A stretch of 64,000 nt of DNA from CAWKGV01 sp963849305. Lineage in GTDB: Bacteria > Pseudomonadota > Alphaproteobacteria > Acetobacterales > Acetobacteraceae. Below are positions 1 through 9,313 of the stretch, in pieces (the first letter of the stretch is position 1; every line of letters starts with the position of its first letter). Position numbers and translations under genes: made by a program. The stretch lies in the NCBI GenBank assembly GCA_963849305.1, contig CAWKGV010000006.1, positions 1 to 64,000 on the forward strand, written 5' to 3'. The notes under the pieces are model-generated. The model saw nothing but the letters and a program-made list of their open reading frames with translations, was not told the DNA's origin and did no database searches.

Positions 1-1
1 G

Positions 2-1073
2 CCAACCCCGTCAATGTCACGGGGGGCTCGGGCGGTATTTCGTTGCAGGACACCGCCGGAGCAGACACGGTCAGCACGCTGGCGGGTGCGACCGACGCGA
101 TCGCGATCGCCGGGGGTCGAAGTCGTCAGCAACGGGAAGGACACCATCACGATCGGCGCCCCGAACGCCGGGAATATCTATGTGACCGCCAACGGCACCA
201 GCGCGATCACCAAGACCGGCGGGACCGGGCAGATCGCGCTCAACGGCGCAGACAAATACACGAGCAAGGCGGAGTAGGACTACCTCACCATCGGTAGTGC
301 AGCCAACGTCAGCGCGGCGACCTCGGACTACGTTTCGGCGACTGACACCGGCGGCGCGATCGACCTGACCGAGACCACGGCGCAGGAGAGCGACCACGTC
401 CGAATATCGGGCACAGCCACGGTCTCCACGTATGGCAACGGCTCGGGCATGACCATCGCCTCAGGCAAGTCCACCAGCGCCAAGATCAGTCTCCTGGCCG
501 GCAACGCGAAACTGACCTCCTATGGCGGCGATACCATCCAGGCGGGCGCCGGCTCGCTAAGCATGATTAGCAGCGGCAACGACCTCGTTATGGGAGGGGC
601 GGGCAGCTTCCAGTATTCAGGGTCCAGCGGCAGCCTGAGATTTATCGGCGGCTCGGGCGACGCGACGATCAGCAGCGGCGGCAGCAATACGCTGTTTGTC
701 ACCACCGGCTCGGGGCGCACGGTGGTTATGGGCAGCGCGATGGGCCTCAATTTCGTCGCCGGCTCCGGGAGCGCCAGCGTGACCGACCGTGCCACCCAGG
801 GCGTCAGCAAGATCCAGTTCGGCACCGGGAAAACAACGGCGACGGGCGGCTCGGCCGAGGACATCTATAGTTTCGTAAGCGGGGCCGGCGGCGGGACCGA
901 CACCATCACCAACTTCAAGCTGGGCAAGGACCAGCTCAGCTTCCGGGCTTTGCCGGCAATCCGTCGCCAGCGCAGCGGTGAACGGAGGTTCGGTCGGTAT
1001 CCGACTGGTCGATGGCACCTCGATCGTGCTGTCCGGGATCACCAAGGTGCCGGCGGGGCTGCTGCTGTCGTGA
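2..1073 (+). pseudogene. C-terminal part of a repeat-rich surface/secreted protein, broken
   Basis: The reading runs in from upstream of the window. The translation is rich in Gly, Ser, Thr, Asp and Asn, with beta-strand-type repeats such as GNDLVMGGAG and SGGSNTLFV, and ends with a GGTDTITNF-type segment typical of the tail of large adhesin-like or RTX-like exported proteins. The gene is interrupted several times: a frame change near 112, an in-frame TAG at 275-277 after which the same frame continues with similar sequence to about 945, and two more frame changes near 945 and 990. The last frame gives AVNGGSVGIRLVDG and stops at 1071-1073. The in-frame stop plus three shifts suggests decay, though sequence error may add to it. 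No signal peptide or enzyme domain is visible. The exact family is unknown. Confidence 0.6.
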
Positions 1074-1123
1074 GCGACTGCCGGATGGCCTGCCAAGCAG
1101 GCATCGTAACCGTCGGAACGGAG

Positions 1124-1166
1124 TGGTGGGCGCACAAGGATTCGAACCTTGGACGCTGATTAAGAG
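1124..1166 (-). repeat. Partial copy of tRNA-Lys 3' half (att-like direct repeat)
   Basis: These 43 bases match the 3' half of the intact tRNA-Lys gene at 4357-4432 (CCA end, 3' acceptor strand, T arm, variable loop and anticodon loop) with one substitution and a two-base deletion, in the same orientation. Homology stops in the anticodon stem. Such 3'-half copies are what tRNA-targeting integrases leave at the far end of an inserted element. Confidence 0.8.
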
Positions 1167-1217
1167 ATGGGCGAGGCGATTGCCCGGCGTGTCCGTGGCC
1201 CCACTGGCGGCCTGGCA

Positions 1218-1540
1218 TTAAGCCGCCGGTGATCGTGTTCGCCCTGCCGCCCAGCCGCATCCCGCGCCCGAGCAAGGCGGCGCCCCCGCCGGCGGAGGCG
1301 AAGTCCGTTGGATCTTCACGGCCCGGAAGCCCCGGCGAAGACATCCGGGGGAGCCAATCTTTCTGAAGGCCCGCCAGCCGGCGAACGACGAGGGCTCCCT
1401 GAGTGTGCTGGGGCGGGGCGCATTGCGGTCAGCCGCAGCTGCACCAGCAATTTGCGTCTCGGCGTGGGCATGCCCGGCCGGCAGTACGCAGCCGGTCGCG
1501 ATGGCGAGCAGGGCGGCAGGGCAATCGTCAACGACTTCAT
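1218..1540 (-). pseudogene. Remnant of a small exported protein
   Basis: A strong GAGGAGG ribosome site precedes an ATG at 1540. The first codons read MKSLTIAL; one base is then missing, and the next frame continues AALLAIATG with an AHA|E signal-peptidase-like cleavage site (AGHAHAET). The mature part that follows, down to a stop at 1218, is short and shows no recognisable domain. The good ribosome site plus a signal peptide split over two frames suggests a once-real exported protein. It lies between the two tRNA-Lys repeats. Confidence is low because the mature part is not recognisable. Confidence 0.35.
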
Positions 1541-1744
1541 AATCCGGTCCTCCTCGGCTCCGACCGTCTTGGCCGAGCTGTCGAGGGGGACCATGCCGCG
1601 CTTCGTGCTGGCGCGCTGTGCGCCGGAGCACACATCGCCGCGTCGGAGCCGCATTTCCGGGGCAGTCCTTTTCCGCCTCGCTGACACAGTTGACTCTGTT
1701 GACCCTGTGCGCGGGCGGGTTGTCCGATCTTGGGACAGCCCACG

Positions 1745-2002
1745 TCACCGGCTCGCCGCCGTCAGCAAGCGCTCCACCTCCGCGACCACCTGCTGGGCCA
1801 TGATCGTGACCAACGGATCTGGGGTGCCCGTGGCCAGGAGCCGGGCGCGCTGCAACAGCGTGCGCAACGCCTCCGGTCCTTCGGCATGCCCGGCCTTCAG
1901 CGCGGCGGCGATGGCGCTGCCGGCCTGGCGGGCACGGATAACGCGGTGGTGATCGGTCTCGAGCAGCATGGCGAGCCTTCGTTGCGGGCGGGCAGGTAGC
2001 AC
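1745..2002 (-). CDS. Small hypothetical protein, possibly a remnant
   Basis: An 85-codon frame starting with GTG at 2002 encodes an Ala/Leu/Arg-rich, probably helical protein with segments such as RLAMLLETDHHRVIRAR and VTIMAQQVVAEVERLL. The amphipathic pattern looks more like a real protein than the neighbouring noise frames, but there is no convincing ribosome site and no known motif. It lies inside the degenerate segment bounded by the tRNA-Lys repeats. It could be chance or a leftover of a longer gene. Confidence 0.3.
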   Translation of the reverse strand: MLPARPQRRLAMLLETDHHRVIRARQAGSAIAAALKAGHAEGPEALRTLLQRARLLATGTPDPLVTIMAQQVVAEVERLLTAASR

Positions 2003-2233
2003 GGCCCGCTCGGCGATGCCGACGCTGACGCCGTGCTGGCAGCCGATGTTGCGCCCCGCTTGGCGCTGGTGAGGCCAGGCTGGCCATGCAGCGTTCGGGC
2101 CTGCCCGGGCGGGAGCGCGGGTAGCTTTGAGTGGCCGAACCGTGCCGGCATCGTGCGACAGCGCAACTCGCGACGATCAGCTATCCGAGGCCATGCGCCC
2201 GCCCCTACTTCCATCGAGCAAAGGCCCACGAAC

Positions 2234-2848
2234 ATGCGATTGACATACGACGAGAAACGAACTGCCAAGGCACGGTTATCCGAATGGCATTCTCCCCCCG
2301 ATATGCTGGCCGCTGCGGAGGCGCTTATGGATCAACTCGGGTGTGAGGATCTATTCAATCAGGGTGGGCTGGACTTCTTGCGCGAGACGTGGGTTGCCGG
2401 AACCTTCGCCGAGAAGCGGTAGGCAATATCCGTGCGGTTGGTCGGCCCAAGGCCCGACTTCGAGTTGCAGTTCGCGAGTGGCGACGTTGAAGCATTTGAG
2501 CACGTGGAAGCCGACATTTCCCGTCGCAGACGCGGAGACGAATACGCGGCGCTCGCTGCGGCCGGTTATCCGCTGACTCACTGGCCTGAAGAAGAATGGG
2601 CCACTGGCGAGCAAGCGCATTAAGCGCTCCGTGCAGCCGCCGACAACAAGGCGAAGAAGGCGCAAGAACTCGCCGCCGCAGGCACGCCATATCCGCCGGG
2701 GACGGGACTGCTGATCTATCTCAACGTTCAGGATTTCGGCGCCCACCAGAAGGAAATCGAGGCCGTGTTCGAGGAGGCGGTGCAGCCGGCGAGAAGCTCG
2801 TTTCCCTCGATCTGGGTGCTCTGGAAGGCTCTTGCATACCGCCTTTGA
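2234..2848 (+). pseudogene. Hypothetical protein with two in-frame stop codons
   Basis: One reading frame from ATG 2234 to TGA 2846-2848 encodes a protein-like sequence of about 204 codons, interrupted by TAG at 2420-2422 and TAA at 2621-2623. The three pieces fit together: an N part with FNQGGLDFLRETWVAG, a middle part with DFELQFASGDVEAFEHVEAD and THWPEEEWA, and a C part with PPGTGLLIYLNVQDFG and FPSIWVLWKA. The frame is unchanged across both stops, so these look like point nonsense mutations rather than indels. I recognise no catalytic motif. It lies in the degenerate segment next to tRNA-Lys. Confidence 0.65.
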
Positions 2849-2969
2849 AGGCAACGAGTGGAGCTGCGAGGCGGCTCGTGGCCCGGCGACGCGATCGGCC
2901 ATCTGGCCCGGCATGCCTCCCCTGCTCCCCTGGTTCAGCAAATCGGCCCGACGCAGATCGAGCACCCGC

Positions 2970-3873
2970 TTAGGGCGAGCCGGCCGCCTGGTCTCGTTTG
3001 TTGCTCGGCGCCAGCAGGCCGCGGCTCTCAATCTGCTCGGCGCGGTGTTCAAGCCTTGTAATCCTCGTCACCGCATCTGATAGGACGCTGCTTGCGACCA
3101 TCGTGGACGCGGCTGTTGCTGCCGTCTTGGCCTCGGTCACGAGTTCCCTCTTTTCGGCGTCAAGCTTGGTCATTCGCGCTTCCAGGGTATCAAGCCGACT
3201 GGCGATAACGTCGAGTGACCCACGGACTTTCGTCTGAAGCTCGAATAGATCCTCCACTTTTCGGGCAAGCTTCCAGAGATCCGTGATTATGCGAAGAACC
3301 AAAGCTGGGCCTAGCGTCTGGTGAGCTTCGCCAGGACGGCGTCCATTGCTGCGGCGCTCCGCTGCGATCCCGGTTTCCAGTCGAGAAATTATCCCATCAA
3401 ACTCAGGCGCGATATCCCAAGCTTGCTCCATGAAGATAGCCTTCACGAGGTCATCGATGCTGATCAGGCCGACCAGTTCGCCATTTTCCAGCACCGGAAC
3501 GTGGTGAAACCGGCCGGCGGTCATCATGCGCAGGACCTCGGCCGCCGTCGTTTGGGGCGAGGCGGTTTGCAGCGCGCGCGTCATCAGTTGTCCGGCTGTC
3601 ATCTCTAAGGCGCGCGCGCCGTTGGTGCCTAGGCTCTGAATGACGTCGCGCTCGCTGATGATGCCGAGTAGCTGGCGCAAACTGTCTATCACCGAGCACA
3701 GCACTGATGCGTTCGGCAGCTAGCACCCGAGCGACCTCGGCCGCGGTCGCAGTGGGGCTTGTAGTGACAACCTCGCGACTCTTGTGTTGCAAAATGGCAG
3801 CGACGCTTGGCATCTCGTGGCTGCGCGGCTGCTCGGCCGATGCCTGCCGCTGATCGCTTTCCGGCTTTGGCAT
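2970..3873 (-). CDS. CBS-domain protein with coiled-coil C-terminus (one frameshift)
   Basis: From ATG 3873 (preceded by AAGAGG) the protein begins MPKPESDQRQ and enters a first CBS module (VAAILQHKSREVVTT...RISAV). A frame change near 3695 then continues with LLGIISERDVIQSLG, followed by a second CBS module (VLRMMTAGRFHHVPVLENGE...LISIDDLVKAI). CBS pairs bind adenine nucleotides and usually act as regulatory sensors. After the second CBS the frame runs on into an unrelated, coiled-coil-like tail (RLDTLEARMTKLDAEKRELV) of about 120 residues, where stand-alone CBS proteins normally stop. The tail may be a separate small gene joined by an indel around 3330. The gene sits between the tRNA-Lys repeats. 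Confidence 0.65.
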
Positions 3874-3944
3874 GCGTCGCCTCTTTTTTCCATCGCGGCT
3901 CACGCCTCTGAAAGGATAGGCCGCCCGGCCGCCGAAAGTGAACC

Positions 3945-4261
3945 TCACCCGCGCGCCTCCGGCCCCCGCAGCGCGATCCGGCGCGGCCTGATCCGGGCGT
4001 TCAGCGCCGGGCCAGTCACCAGCCAGGCGAGCGCTACGGGGCCGCCACAGCCGCCAGCGCAGCGCATCCAGGGCCAACAACCTCCCCTACGGTCCGCTGG
4101 CGCCCGAACAGGCCCGCCAGCTCGGCCAGGGCATAGGTGTGCTCGCCCCGGCAACGGGGCGTGCCGCAGTCCACGGCCAGGCAGAACCCGTCCAGCCCGT
4201 GCAGGCGGCTGCCGAGGATGGCGGTCCGCTGCGCAGGGGAGGAGGCGGTGGCCGCGGCCAT
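3945..4261 (-). CDS. Small Cys-rich hypothetical protein (one frameshift)
   Basis: Starting at ATG 4261 the protein contains LDGFCLAVDCGTPRCRGE and then, after a frame change near 4085, MRCAGGCGGPVALAWLVTG and a basic tail ending RPRRIALRGPEARG at 3945. Spaced cysteines (C-x4-C-x4-C, then C-x3-C) suggest a small metal-binding fold, but I cannot name the family. The two halves join naturally across the shift, so the gene is either broken or carries a one-base sequence error. It ends the degenerate block just downstream of the tRNA-Lys 3' end. Confidence 0.45.
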
Positions 4262-4356
4262 CCCGCGAACATGGAGGAACGCGCCGAGCCTGCGAGTGGT
4301 CGCCGAGAAACCCGATCTAGGCCTGAACCCCCGGTGGACCCCCAATGTCTCTGATC

Positions 4357-4432
<76 letters not shown>

Positions 4433-4525
4433 GCACGCGGCCGAGATGGGCCGCGACCAGGCGGCGCGCTATAGCAAGCCGTGTCCCGGTTTGAAACCCC
4501 CCGGCCGGCCCGAGCCCGCCAGGGG

Positions 4526-5431
4526 TCATGGCCAGCGCGCCTCGGGCGGCAGGCTCATCAGGATGGCCTCGATATTGCCCCCGGTCTTAAGCCCAAACAG
4601 CGTCCCGCGATCATATAACAGGTTGAACTCGACATACCGGCCGCGCCGCACCAGCTGGTGCGCGCGGTCCGCGTCGGTCCACGGCGCGCGCATCCGCCGG
4701 CGCACGATCAGCGGGAACACATCAAGGAATGCGAGCCCGACATCGCGCGCGAAGGCGAAGTCCGCCTCGGCGTCGCCGCTGAACAGGTAATCGAAGAAGA
4801 TGCCCCCTGTCCCGCGCGACTCGCCCCGATGGGGCAGGAAGAAATAGCGGTCGCACCACGCCTTGAACTTCGGATAATATGTCGGATCCTGGCGGTCGCA
4901 GGCGGCCTGGAACGCGGCGTGGTAGGCGGCCGCGTCGGCTTGGCTCTCCGGGCTTTCGGGGCGCATCGGCGTGAGGTCGCCGCCGCCGCCAAACCAGCCT
5001 CTCGTGGTGACCAGCATCCGCGTGTTCATATGCGCCGCCGGGACGCGCGGGTTGCGCATATGCGCGACCACGCTGATGCCGCTGGCCCAGAATCGCGGGT
5101 CTTCCTCGGCGCCGGGGATCTGGCCGCGGAATTCCGGGGCGAACGCGCCCCAAGTGGTCGAGACGTTCACCCCCACCTTCTCGAACACCCGCCCGCGCAT
5201 CAGGCTGATTACCCCGCCGCCGCCGGGGGTGCCGTCCGGCGTCGGGCGCGACCAAACGGTGCGCTCGAACCAGCCCGGCGGCTGCTCGCCCGCCGCCCCC
5301 CCGGCTTCGGCCTCGATCGCCTCGAAAGCCGCGCACAACCGGTCGCGCAATTCCTCGAACCACGACTGAGCCGCGCCTCGTAGCGCGTCGTGCGGAGGGC
5401 GGGCGGCAGTGGGCGTGAGCGGCGTCATCAT
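4526..5431 (-). CDS. hemF: Aerobic coproporphyrinogen III oxidase
   Basis: A 301-residue HemF, the usual length. It oxidatively decarboxylates coproporphyrinogen III to protoporphyrinogen IX using O2 in haem synthesis, in the cytosol. Family signatures are plain: GGGGVISLMRGRVFEKVGVN, the AHMNTRMLVT and GWFGGGGDLTP segments, GGIFFDYLFSG, and the C-terminal YVEFNLLYDRGTLFGLKTGG block. The frame is intact. It is transcribed away from the petBC genes, with 129 bp separating its start from the petA-like ATG. Haem supply next to a haem-rich respiratory operon is sensible, but co-regulation is not shown. Confidence 0.96.
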   Translation of the reverse strand: MMTPLTPTAARPPHDALRGAAQSWFEELRDRLCAAFEAIEAEAGGAAGEQPPGWFERTVWSRPTPDGTPGGGGVISLMRGRVFEKVGVNVSTTWGAFAPEFRGQIPGAEEDPRFWASGISVVAHMRNPRVPAAHMNTRMLVTTRGWFGGGGDLTPMRPESPESQADAAAYHAAFQAACDRQDPTYYPKFKAWCDRYFFLPHRGESRGTGGIFFDYLFSGDAEADFAFARDVGLAFLDVFPLIVRRRMRAPWTDADRAHQLVRRGRYVEFNLLYDRGTLFGLKTGGNIEAILMSLPPEARWP

Positions 5432-5560
5432 GGGACTTGTTCCAAGCCTCGCAGCAGGTTAGCCCATCCTTGCCCGGCTGTTGCAGGGGCGAAAGCCGGC
5501 CCCTAGTATCCGGCCGCTTCGCGGTCCTGTGTTCAGCCGCGCACAAGAACCGAGGGGAAG

Positions 5561-5656
5561 ATGGCCAAATCGGCTGCCGCGACCACCACTCCGCCCGCCG
5601 GGGCTGGCTCGCCAGTGCCCTCCGCCGTGCCCTCCACCCGGATATCGGTCGGCTGA
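5561..5656 (+). pseudogene. Probable petA (Rieske subunit) remnant with internal deletion
   Basis: An ATG with a strong ribosome site (GAGGGGAAG) begins a 31-codon frame, MAKSAAATTTPP... ending STRISVG, and stops 33 bp before petB. In alphaproteobacteria the Rieske iron-sulfur subunit gene petA sits exactly here. Its protein starts with a short polar N-terminus and ends with a segment like (D/A)T(K/R)I-x-(I/V)G-stop. The beginning and end therefore look like petA while everything between (membrane anchor and both iron-sulfur motifs) is absent. This may be a true deletion or an assembly collapse; it could also be an unrelated small gene. Confidence 0.45.
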
Positions 5657-5689
5657 GCCGACAGCCGCCGCAACGAGGATCATCCGTCA

Positions 5690-6963
5690 ATGGCCGGACT
5701 GCACAAGAGCGAATTCGAGAACCCGGTGCTGAACTGGATCGACACCCGCCTGCCGATCCTCACCTTGATGCACAAGGAATACGGCGCGTTCCCAACGCCG
5801 AAGAACTTCAACTACCTGTGGAACTTCGGCGCGCTGGCCACGGTCACGCTGGTGATCATGATCATCACCGGCGTGTTCCTCGCGATGTACTACCAGCCGA
5901 ATGTCGGACTCGCGTTCGAACTCGGTGCAGCACATCATGCGCGACGTCAACTACGGCTGGATGATCCGCTACGTCCACCAGAACGGCGCCTCGATGTTCT
6001 TTATCGTGACCTACATCCACATCCTGCGAGGGATGTACTACGGCTCATACAAAAAGCCGCGCGAGCTGCTTTGGATGCTGGGGGTGGTGATCCTGCTGCT
6101 GCTGATGGCCACGGCGTTCCTGGGCTACACCTTGCCCTGGGGGCAGATGTCGTACTGGGGTGCCACCGTCATCACCAACCTGTTCTCCGCCTTCCCGGTC
6201 ATCGGTCACGGCATGGTCACGTGGCTCTGGGGCGGGTTCAGCGTCGATAATCCGACGCTGAACCGGTTCTTCGCGCTGCATTACTTGCTGCCGTTCATCA
6301 TCGTCGCCGTGGTGGGGCTGCACGTCATCGCGCTGCACATCACCGGCTCCAACAACCCGCTCGGCATCGACGTGAAGAGCCCGCAGGACACGCTGCCGTT
6401 CCATCCGTACTACACGATCAAGGACAGCGTTGGGCTGTGCGTCTTCTTCATCGTCTGGGCGGCGTTCGTGTTCTTCGTGCCGAACGTGCTCGGCGACCCC
6501 AACAACTTCATCCCGGCCGACCCACTGCAAACGCCGCCCGACATCGTACCCGGAATGGTACTTCCTGCCGTTCTATGCCATCCTGCGCTCGGTGCCGGAC
6601 AAGCTGGGCGGCGTGTGCATGATGTTCGGCTCCATCCTGGTGCTGTTCTTCCTGCCGTGGCTGGATACCAGCCCGGTGCGCAGCGGGCGCTTCCGGCCGA
6701 TCTTCCGCCAGCTCATCTGGGTCTGGGTGGCGTCGGTGATCGGGCTCGGCATCGTCGGCGCGCACCCGCCGGAAGGGTATTGGGTGCCGATCGGCCGGCT
6801 CTGCACGCTTTACTACTACGCGCATTTCCTGGTGATCCTGCCGATCCTGGGCAGGCTCGAACGGCCGTTGCCGCTGCCCGAGAGCATCACCGTCGCCGTG
6901 CTCCGCCGTGGCGGCGGGCCGATGCCGTCCGCGGCCGCGGCGCGCTCGATGGAGAAGCCGTGA
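5690..6963 (+). CDS. petB: Cytochrome b subunit of bc1 complex (two frameshifts)
   Basis: Ubiquinol:cytochrome c reductase cytochrome b, a polytopic membrane protein carrying two b haems. It starts MAGLHKSEFENPVLNW and shows the haem-ligand helices (RYVHQNGASMFF, ALHYLLPF), TLPWGQMSYWGATV, and the Qo-site PEWYFLPFYAI. Two one-base insertions break the frame: an extra G near 5918 (restored reading GLAFNSVQHIMRD) and an extra G near 6553 (restored reading PDIVPEWYFLPFY). Removing each base restores the invariant motif exactly, so sequence error is more likely than loss. Restored length is about 424 residues, normal for the family. The stop overlaps the petC start (TGATG). A normal petA is missing upstream. 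Confidence 0.93.
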
Positions 6964-7727
6964 TGCGCGCCGCTCGCCACGCCCTGGCCGGTGCCCTGCT
7001 CGGTCTGCTTGCCCTGGCCGGCCCGGCGGTCGCGCAGGAGCAGAAGCCGCTCCCGGCGCAGAGTTGGAGCTTCGCCAACGTGTTCGGCAACTACAACCTG
7101 GGCGATGCCCAGCGCGGGTTCTGGGTCTATTACAAGGTCTGCTCCAACTGCCACTCGATGAAGAACCTGCATTACCGCGACCTGGCGGGCATCGGCCTCA
7201 GCGAGCCCCAGATCAAAGCCGTCGCCGCGTCGGTTCAGGTGCCATTAGGGGTGAACGACCAGGGCGAGCCGCTCACCGGCCCCGGCACGCCCGCCAGCCA
7301 GTTCCGCTCGCCGTTCGCCAACGATCAAGCGGCGCGAGCGGCGCTGGGCGGCGCGCTGCCGCCTGATCTCTCGCTGATCGTCAATGCCCGCGAGGGCCAT
7401 GCCGACTACGTGTACGGCATCCTGACCGGGTTCGTGACTCCGCCCGCAGGCGTCCAGGTGCCGACCGGCCGCTACTACAACGAGTATTTCCCCGGCAACC
7501 TGATCGCGATGCCGCCTCCCTTGCATGAGGGTATCGTCGAATTCGCCGACGGCACCAAGGCCACGGTGCCGCAGATGGCGCATGATGTCGTGACCTTCCT
7601 GGAATGGGCCGCCAACCCGCAATTGGTGCAGAGCCGGCAAATCGGCATCCGCGTGATCCTGTTCCTGCTGCTGCTCACCGGCCTGACCTATGCCGCCAAG
7701 CGCAAGGTCTGGGCGGACGTGCATTGA
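6963..7727 (+). CDS. petC: Cytochrome c1 of bc1 complex
   Basis: This 254-residue protein has an N-terminal signal peptide (ALLGLLALAGPAVAQ), the c-type haem site VCSNCHSM (CXXCH) near residue 60, an axial-ligand region around NLIAMPPPL, and a single C-terminal membrane anchor (IRVILFLLLLTGLTYAAKR). It passes electrons from the Rieske centre to soluble cytochrome c on the periplasmic side. The ATG at 6963 overlaps the petB stop by one base, so the two are translationally coupled. The frame is intact. Spacing and order fit the standard petABC operon with the petA body missing. Confidence 0.95.
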   Translation: MRAARHALAGALLGLLALAGPAVAQEQKPLPAQSWSFANVFGNYNLGDAQRGFWVYYKVCSNCHSMKNLHYRDLAGIGLSEPQIKAVAASVQVPLGVNDQGEPLTGPGTPASQFRSPFANDQAARAALGGALPPDLSLIVNAREGHADYVYGILTGFVTPPAGVQVPTGRYYNEYFPGNLIAMPPPLHEGIVEFADGTKATVPQMAHDVVTFLEWAANPQLVQSRQIGIRVILFLLLLTGLTYAAKRKVWADVH

Positions 7728-7742
7728 GCCGATAGCGGAGAC

Positions 7743-8611
7743 ATGATCGACCCAGTCATCGGCATCATCGGCGGCTCCGGCCTCTACGACGTCGAGGGGC
7801 TGGAAGAGAAGACTTGGCGGCAGGTGGAAACCCCCTGGGGCACGCCGTCGGATGCGTTGCTGTTCGGGCGGCTCGGTGAGGTGCGCTGCGTGTTCCTGCC
7901 GCGCCACGGGCGCGGGCACCCGCTGTCGCCCACCCACCTCAATTATCGCGCCAATATCGATGCGCTGAAGCGTTCCGGCGTTACCGATGTGCTATCGCTT
8001 TCGGCTGTCGGCAGCTTGAAGCCGGAGCTGCCCCCGGCCGCTTCGTGATCGTCGATCAGTTCATCGACCGCAGCTTTGCCCGCGAGAAGAGCTTCTTCGG
8101 CGAAGGCGTGGTCGCCCATGTCTCGATGGCCCATCCGGTCTGCGCCCGGCTTGGGGACGCGCTGCAGCACGGCGCGACCGGGCTTGGCCTGCCGGTCACC
8201 AGAGGCGGGACGTACCTGGTGATGGAAGGGCCGCAATTCTCTACTAAGGCCGAGAGCGAACTGTACCGGAGTTGGGGATGCAGCGTCATCGGTATGACCA
8301 ACATGCCGGAGGCCAAGCTCGCCCGCGAGGCCGAACTTTGTTACGCGACCGTCGCGATGGTCACTGATTTCGACTGCTGGCATCCCGCGCACGACCACGT
8401 CACAGTCGAGGCGGTGGTGAGGGTGCTGCTCGAAAACGCCGATCAGGGGCGCTCGCTGGTCCGCGCGGTGGTGCCGGAAGTGGGCAAGCCGCGCGGCCTA
8501 TGCCCTTGCGGCTGCGACCGCGCGCTCGACAACGCTATCATCACCGCCACCCACATGCGCGACCCGGCGCTGGTCGCCAGGCTCGATGCGGTGGCCCGAC
8601 GGGTCTTATAG
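7743..8611 (+). CDS. mtnP: S-methyl-5'-thioadenosine phosphorylase (one frameshift)
   Basis: MtnP cleaves methylthioadenosine with phosphate to adenine and methylthioribose-1-phosphate in methionine salvage. The N-terminus IGIIGGSGLYDVEGLE, then LPRHGRGHPLSPTHLNYRAN, GTYLVMEGPQFSTKAESELY and IGMTNMPEAKLAREAE are textbook nucleoside-phosphorylase family II signatures. A base is missing near 8036 in a run of C and G: the first frame ends SLKPELPP and the next continues GRFVIVDQFIDRS, exactly as in the family. The restored protein is about 289 residues, normal length. It starts 16 bp after petC and may be co-transcribed. Its stop overlaps the convergent gene at 8606. Confidence 0.92.
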
Positions 8612-9283
8612 GGTATCCGCGGGCGCGGTAGCATGGAGCCGATCGGGGTAGTATTGCGGCGCTTCCCGTCGATCGAACATTCCGTAGTCGCGGATTACGC
8701 GGACCTGGCGGTGGCGGATGTGGGCATCGCGAATCGCTTTGGGATGCCATTCCTGCGCGGACGCAGCATCCCGCCATGCAACGAGCAGCAGCAGCTTTCT
8801 TGGACTGTAGATGCTCTCGAAAAACTCGTGGCCGATAACCCCCTGAGTGCCGGTCCGCGGAAGCGCCAGGTCGGCCGCCAGATCCATATTGGCGTCGGCC
8901 GGCGACAGCTCGCTGATGGTCACGACCTTGGCCTCGCCGGTCTCGGTTTCATCGAATCGTTGCTCCTGCAATCTGTGACCGTCGGGTATATGCGTATCCG
9001 CGGCAATCTCGCCTACGCGCAGGTAATAGTCTTCGAACACCTCAAACCGGCCTTTCCGCTGGACCTCGTGGTGGGCGCCGAGGGTCCGCCAGCGAATGAC
9101 GGCCTTCTCGTCGCGCCAGGTCGATAAAGACAAGATCCGTCCCTTGGTCCGCTTGCTGGCGAAACGCTCGTTATCGATGAAGCCGTCGATACGTTCGAGC
9201 TTAGGCCTCAGGAACTTGGCGAGTTCCAGGTACTCGTCGAGGCGACCCTCCTTGGGTTGGACCTCAAAGATCACGGCAAACAT
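8606..9283 (-). CDS. Antibiotic-biosynthesis-monooxygenase (ABM) fold protein
   Basis: A 225-residue protein opening with MFAVIFEVQPKEGRLDEYLE, the start typical of ABM/dimeric alpha-beta-barrel proteins (small monooxygenases and haem-degrading IsdG relatives). The pattern recurs in the second half (KLLLLVAWRDAASAQEWHP ... HRQVRVIRDYGMF), so it appears to hold two such modules in one chain. No catalytic residue can be assigned. Its start is 30 bp downstream of the alpha/beta-hydrolase stop on the same strand, so the two probably form an operon. It converges on mtnP with a six-base overlap of stops. The substrate is unknown. Confidence 0.75.
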   Translation of the reverse strand: MFAVIFEVQPKEGRLDEYLELAKFLRPKLERIDGFIDNERFASKRTKGRILSLSTWRDEKAVIRWRTLGAHHEVQRKGRFEVFEDYYLRVGEIAADTHIPDGHRLQEQRFDETETGEAKVVTISELSPADANMDLAADLALPRTGTQGVIGHEFFESIYSPRKLLLLVAWRDAASAQEWHPKAIRDAHIRHRQVRVIRDYGMFDRREAPQYYPDRLHATAPADTL

Positions 9284-9313
9284 CGGTTTCTCTCCTCTGC
9301 TTGGATTGATGGA

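Noticed and set aside
1316..1687. 123-codon minus-strand frame
   Set aside because: It only partly coincides with the signal-peptide start at 1540; the frame upstream of that ATG and the tail are low-complexity, so I list only the remnant gene.
2420..2623. Stop-codon recoding (selenocysteine, pyrrolysine or reassignment)
   Set aside because: TAG and TAA are both affected, no SECIS-like element or recoding genes are seen, and both codons terminate ordinary genes elsewhere in the window.
5901..7727. Apparent 608-residue cytochrome b-cytochrome c1 fusion
   Set aside because: The frame joins the middle of petB to petC only because of an extra G near 6553; between them it reads nonsense, while the true petB C-terminus is in another frame and petC has its own start and signal peptide.
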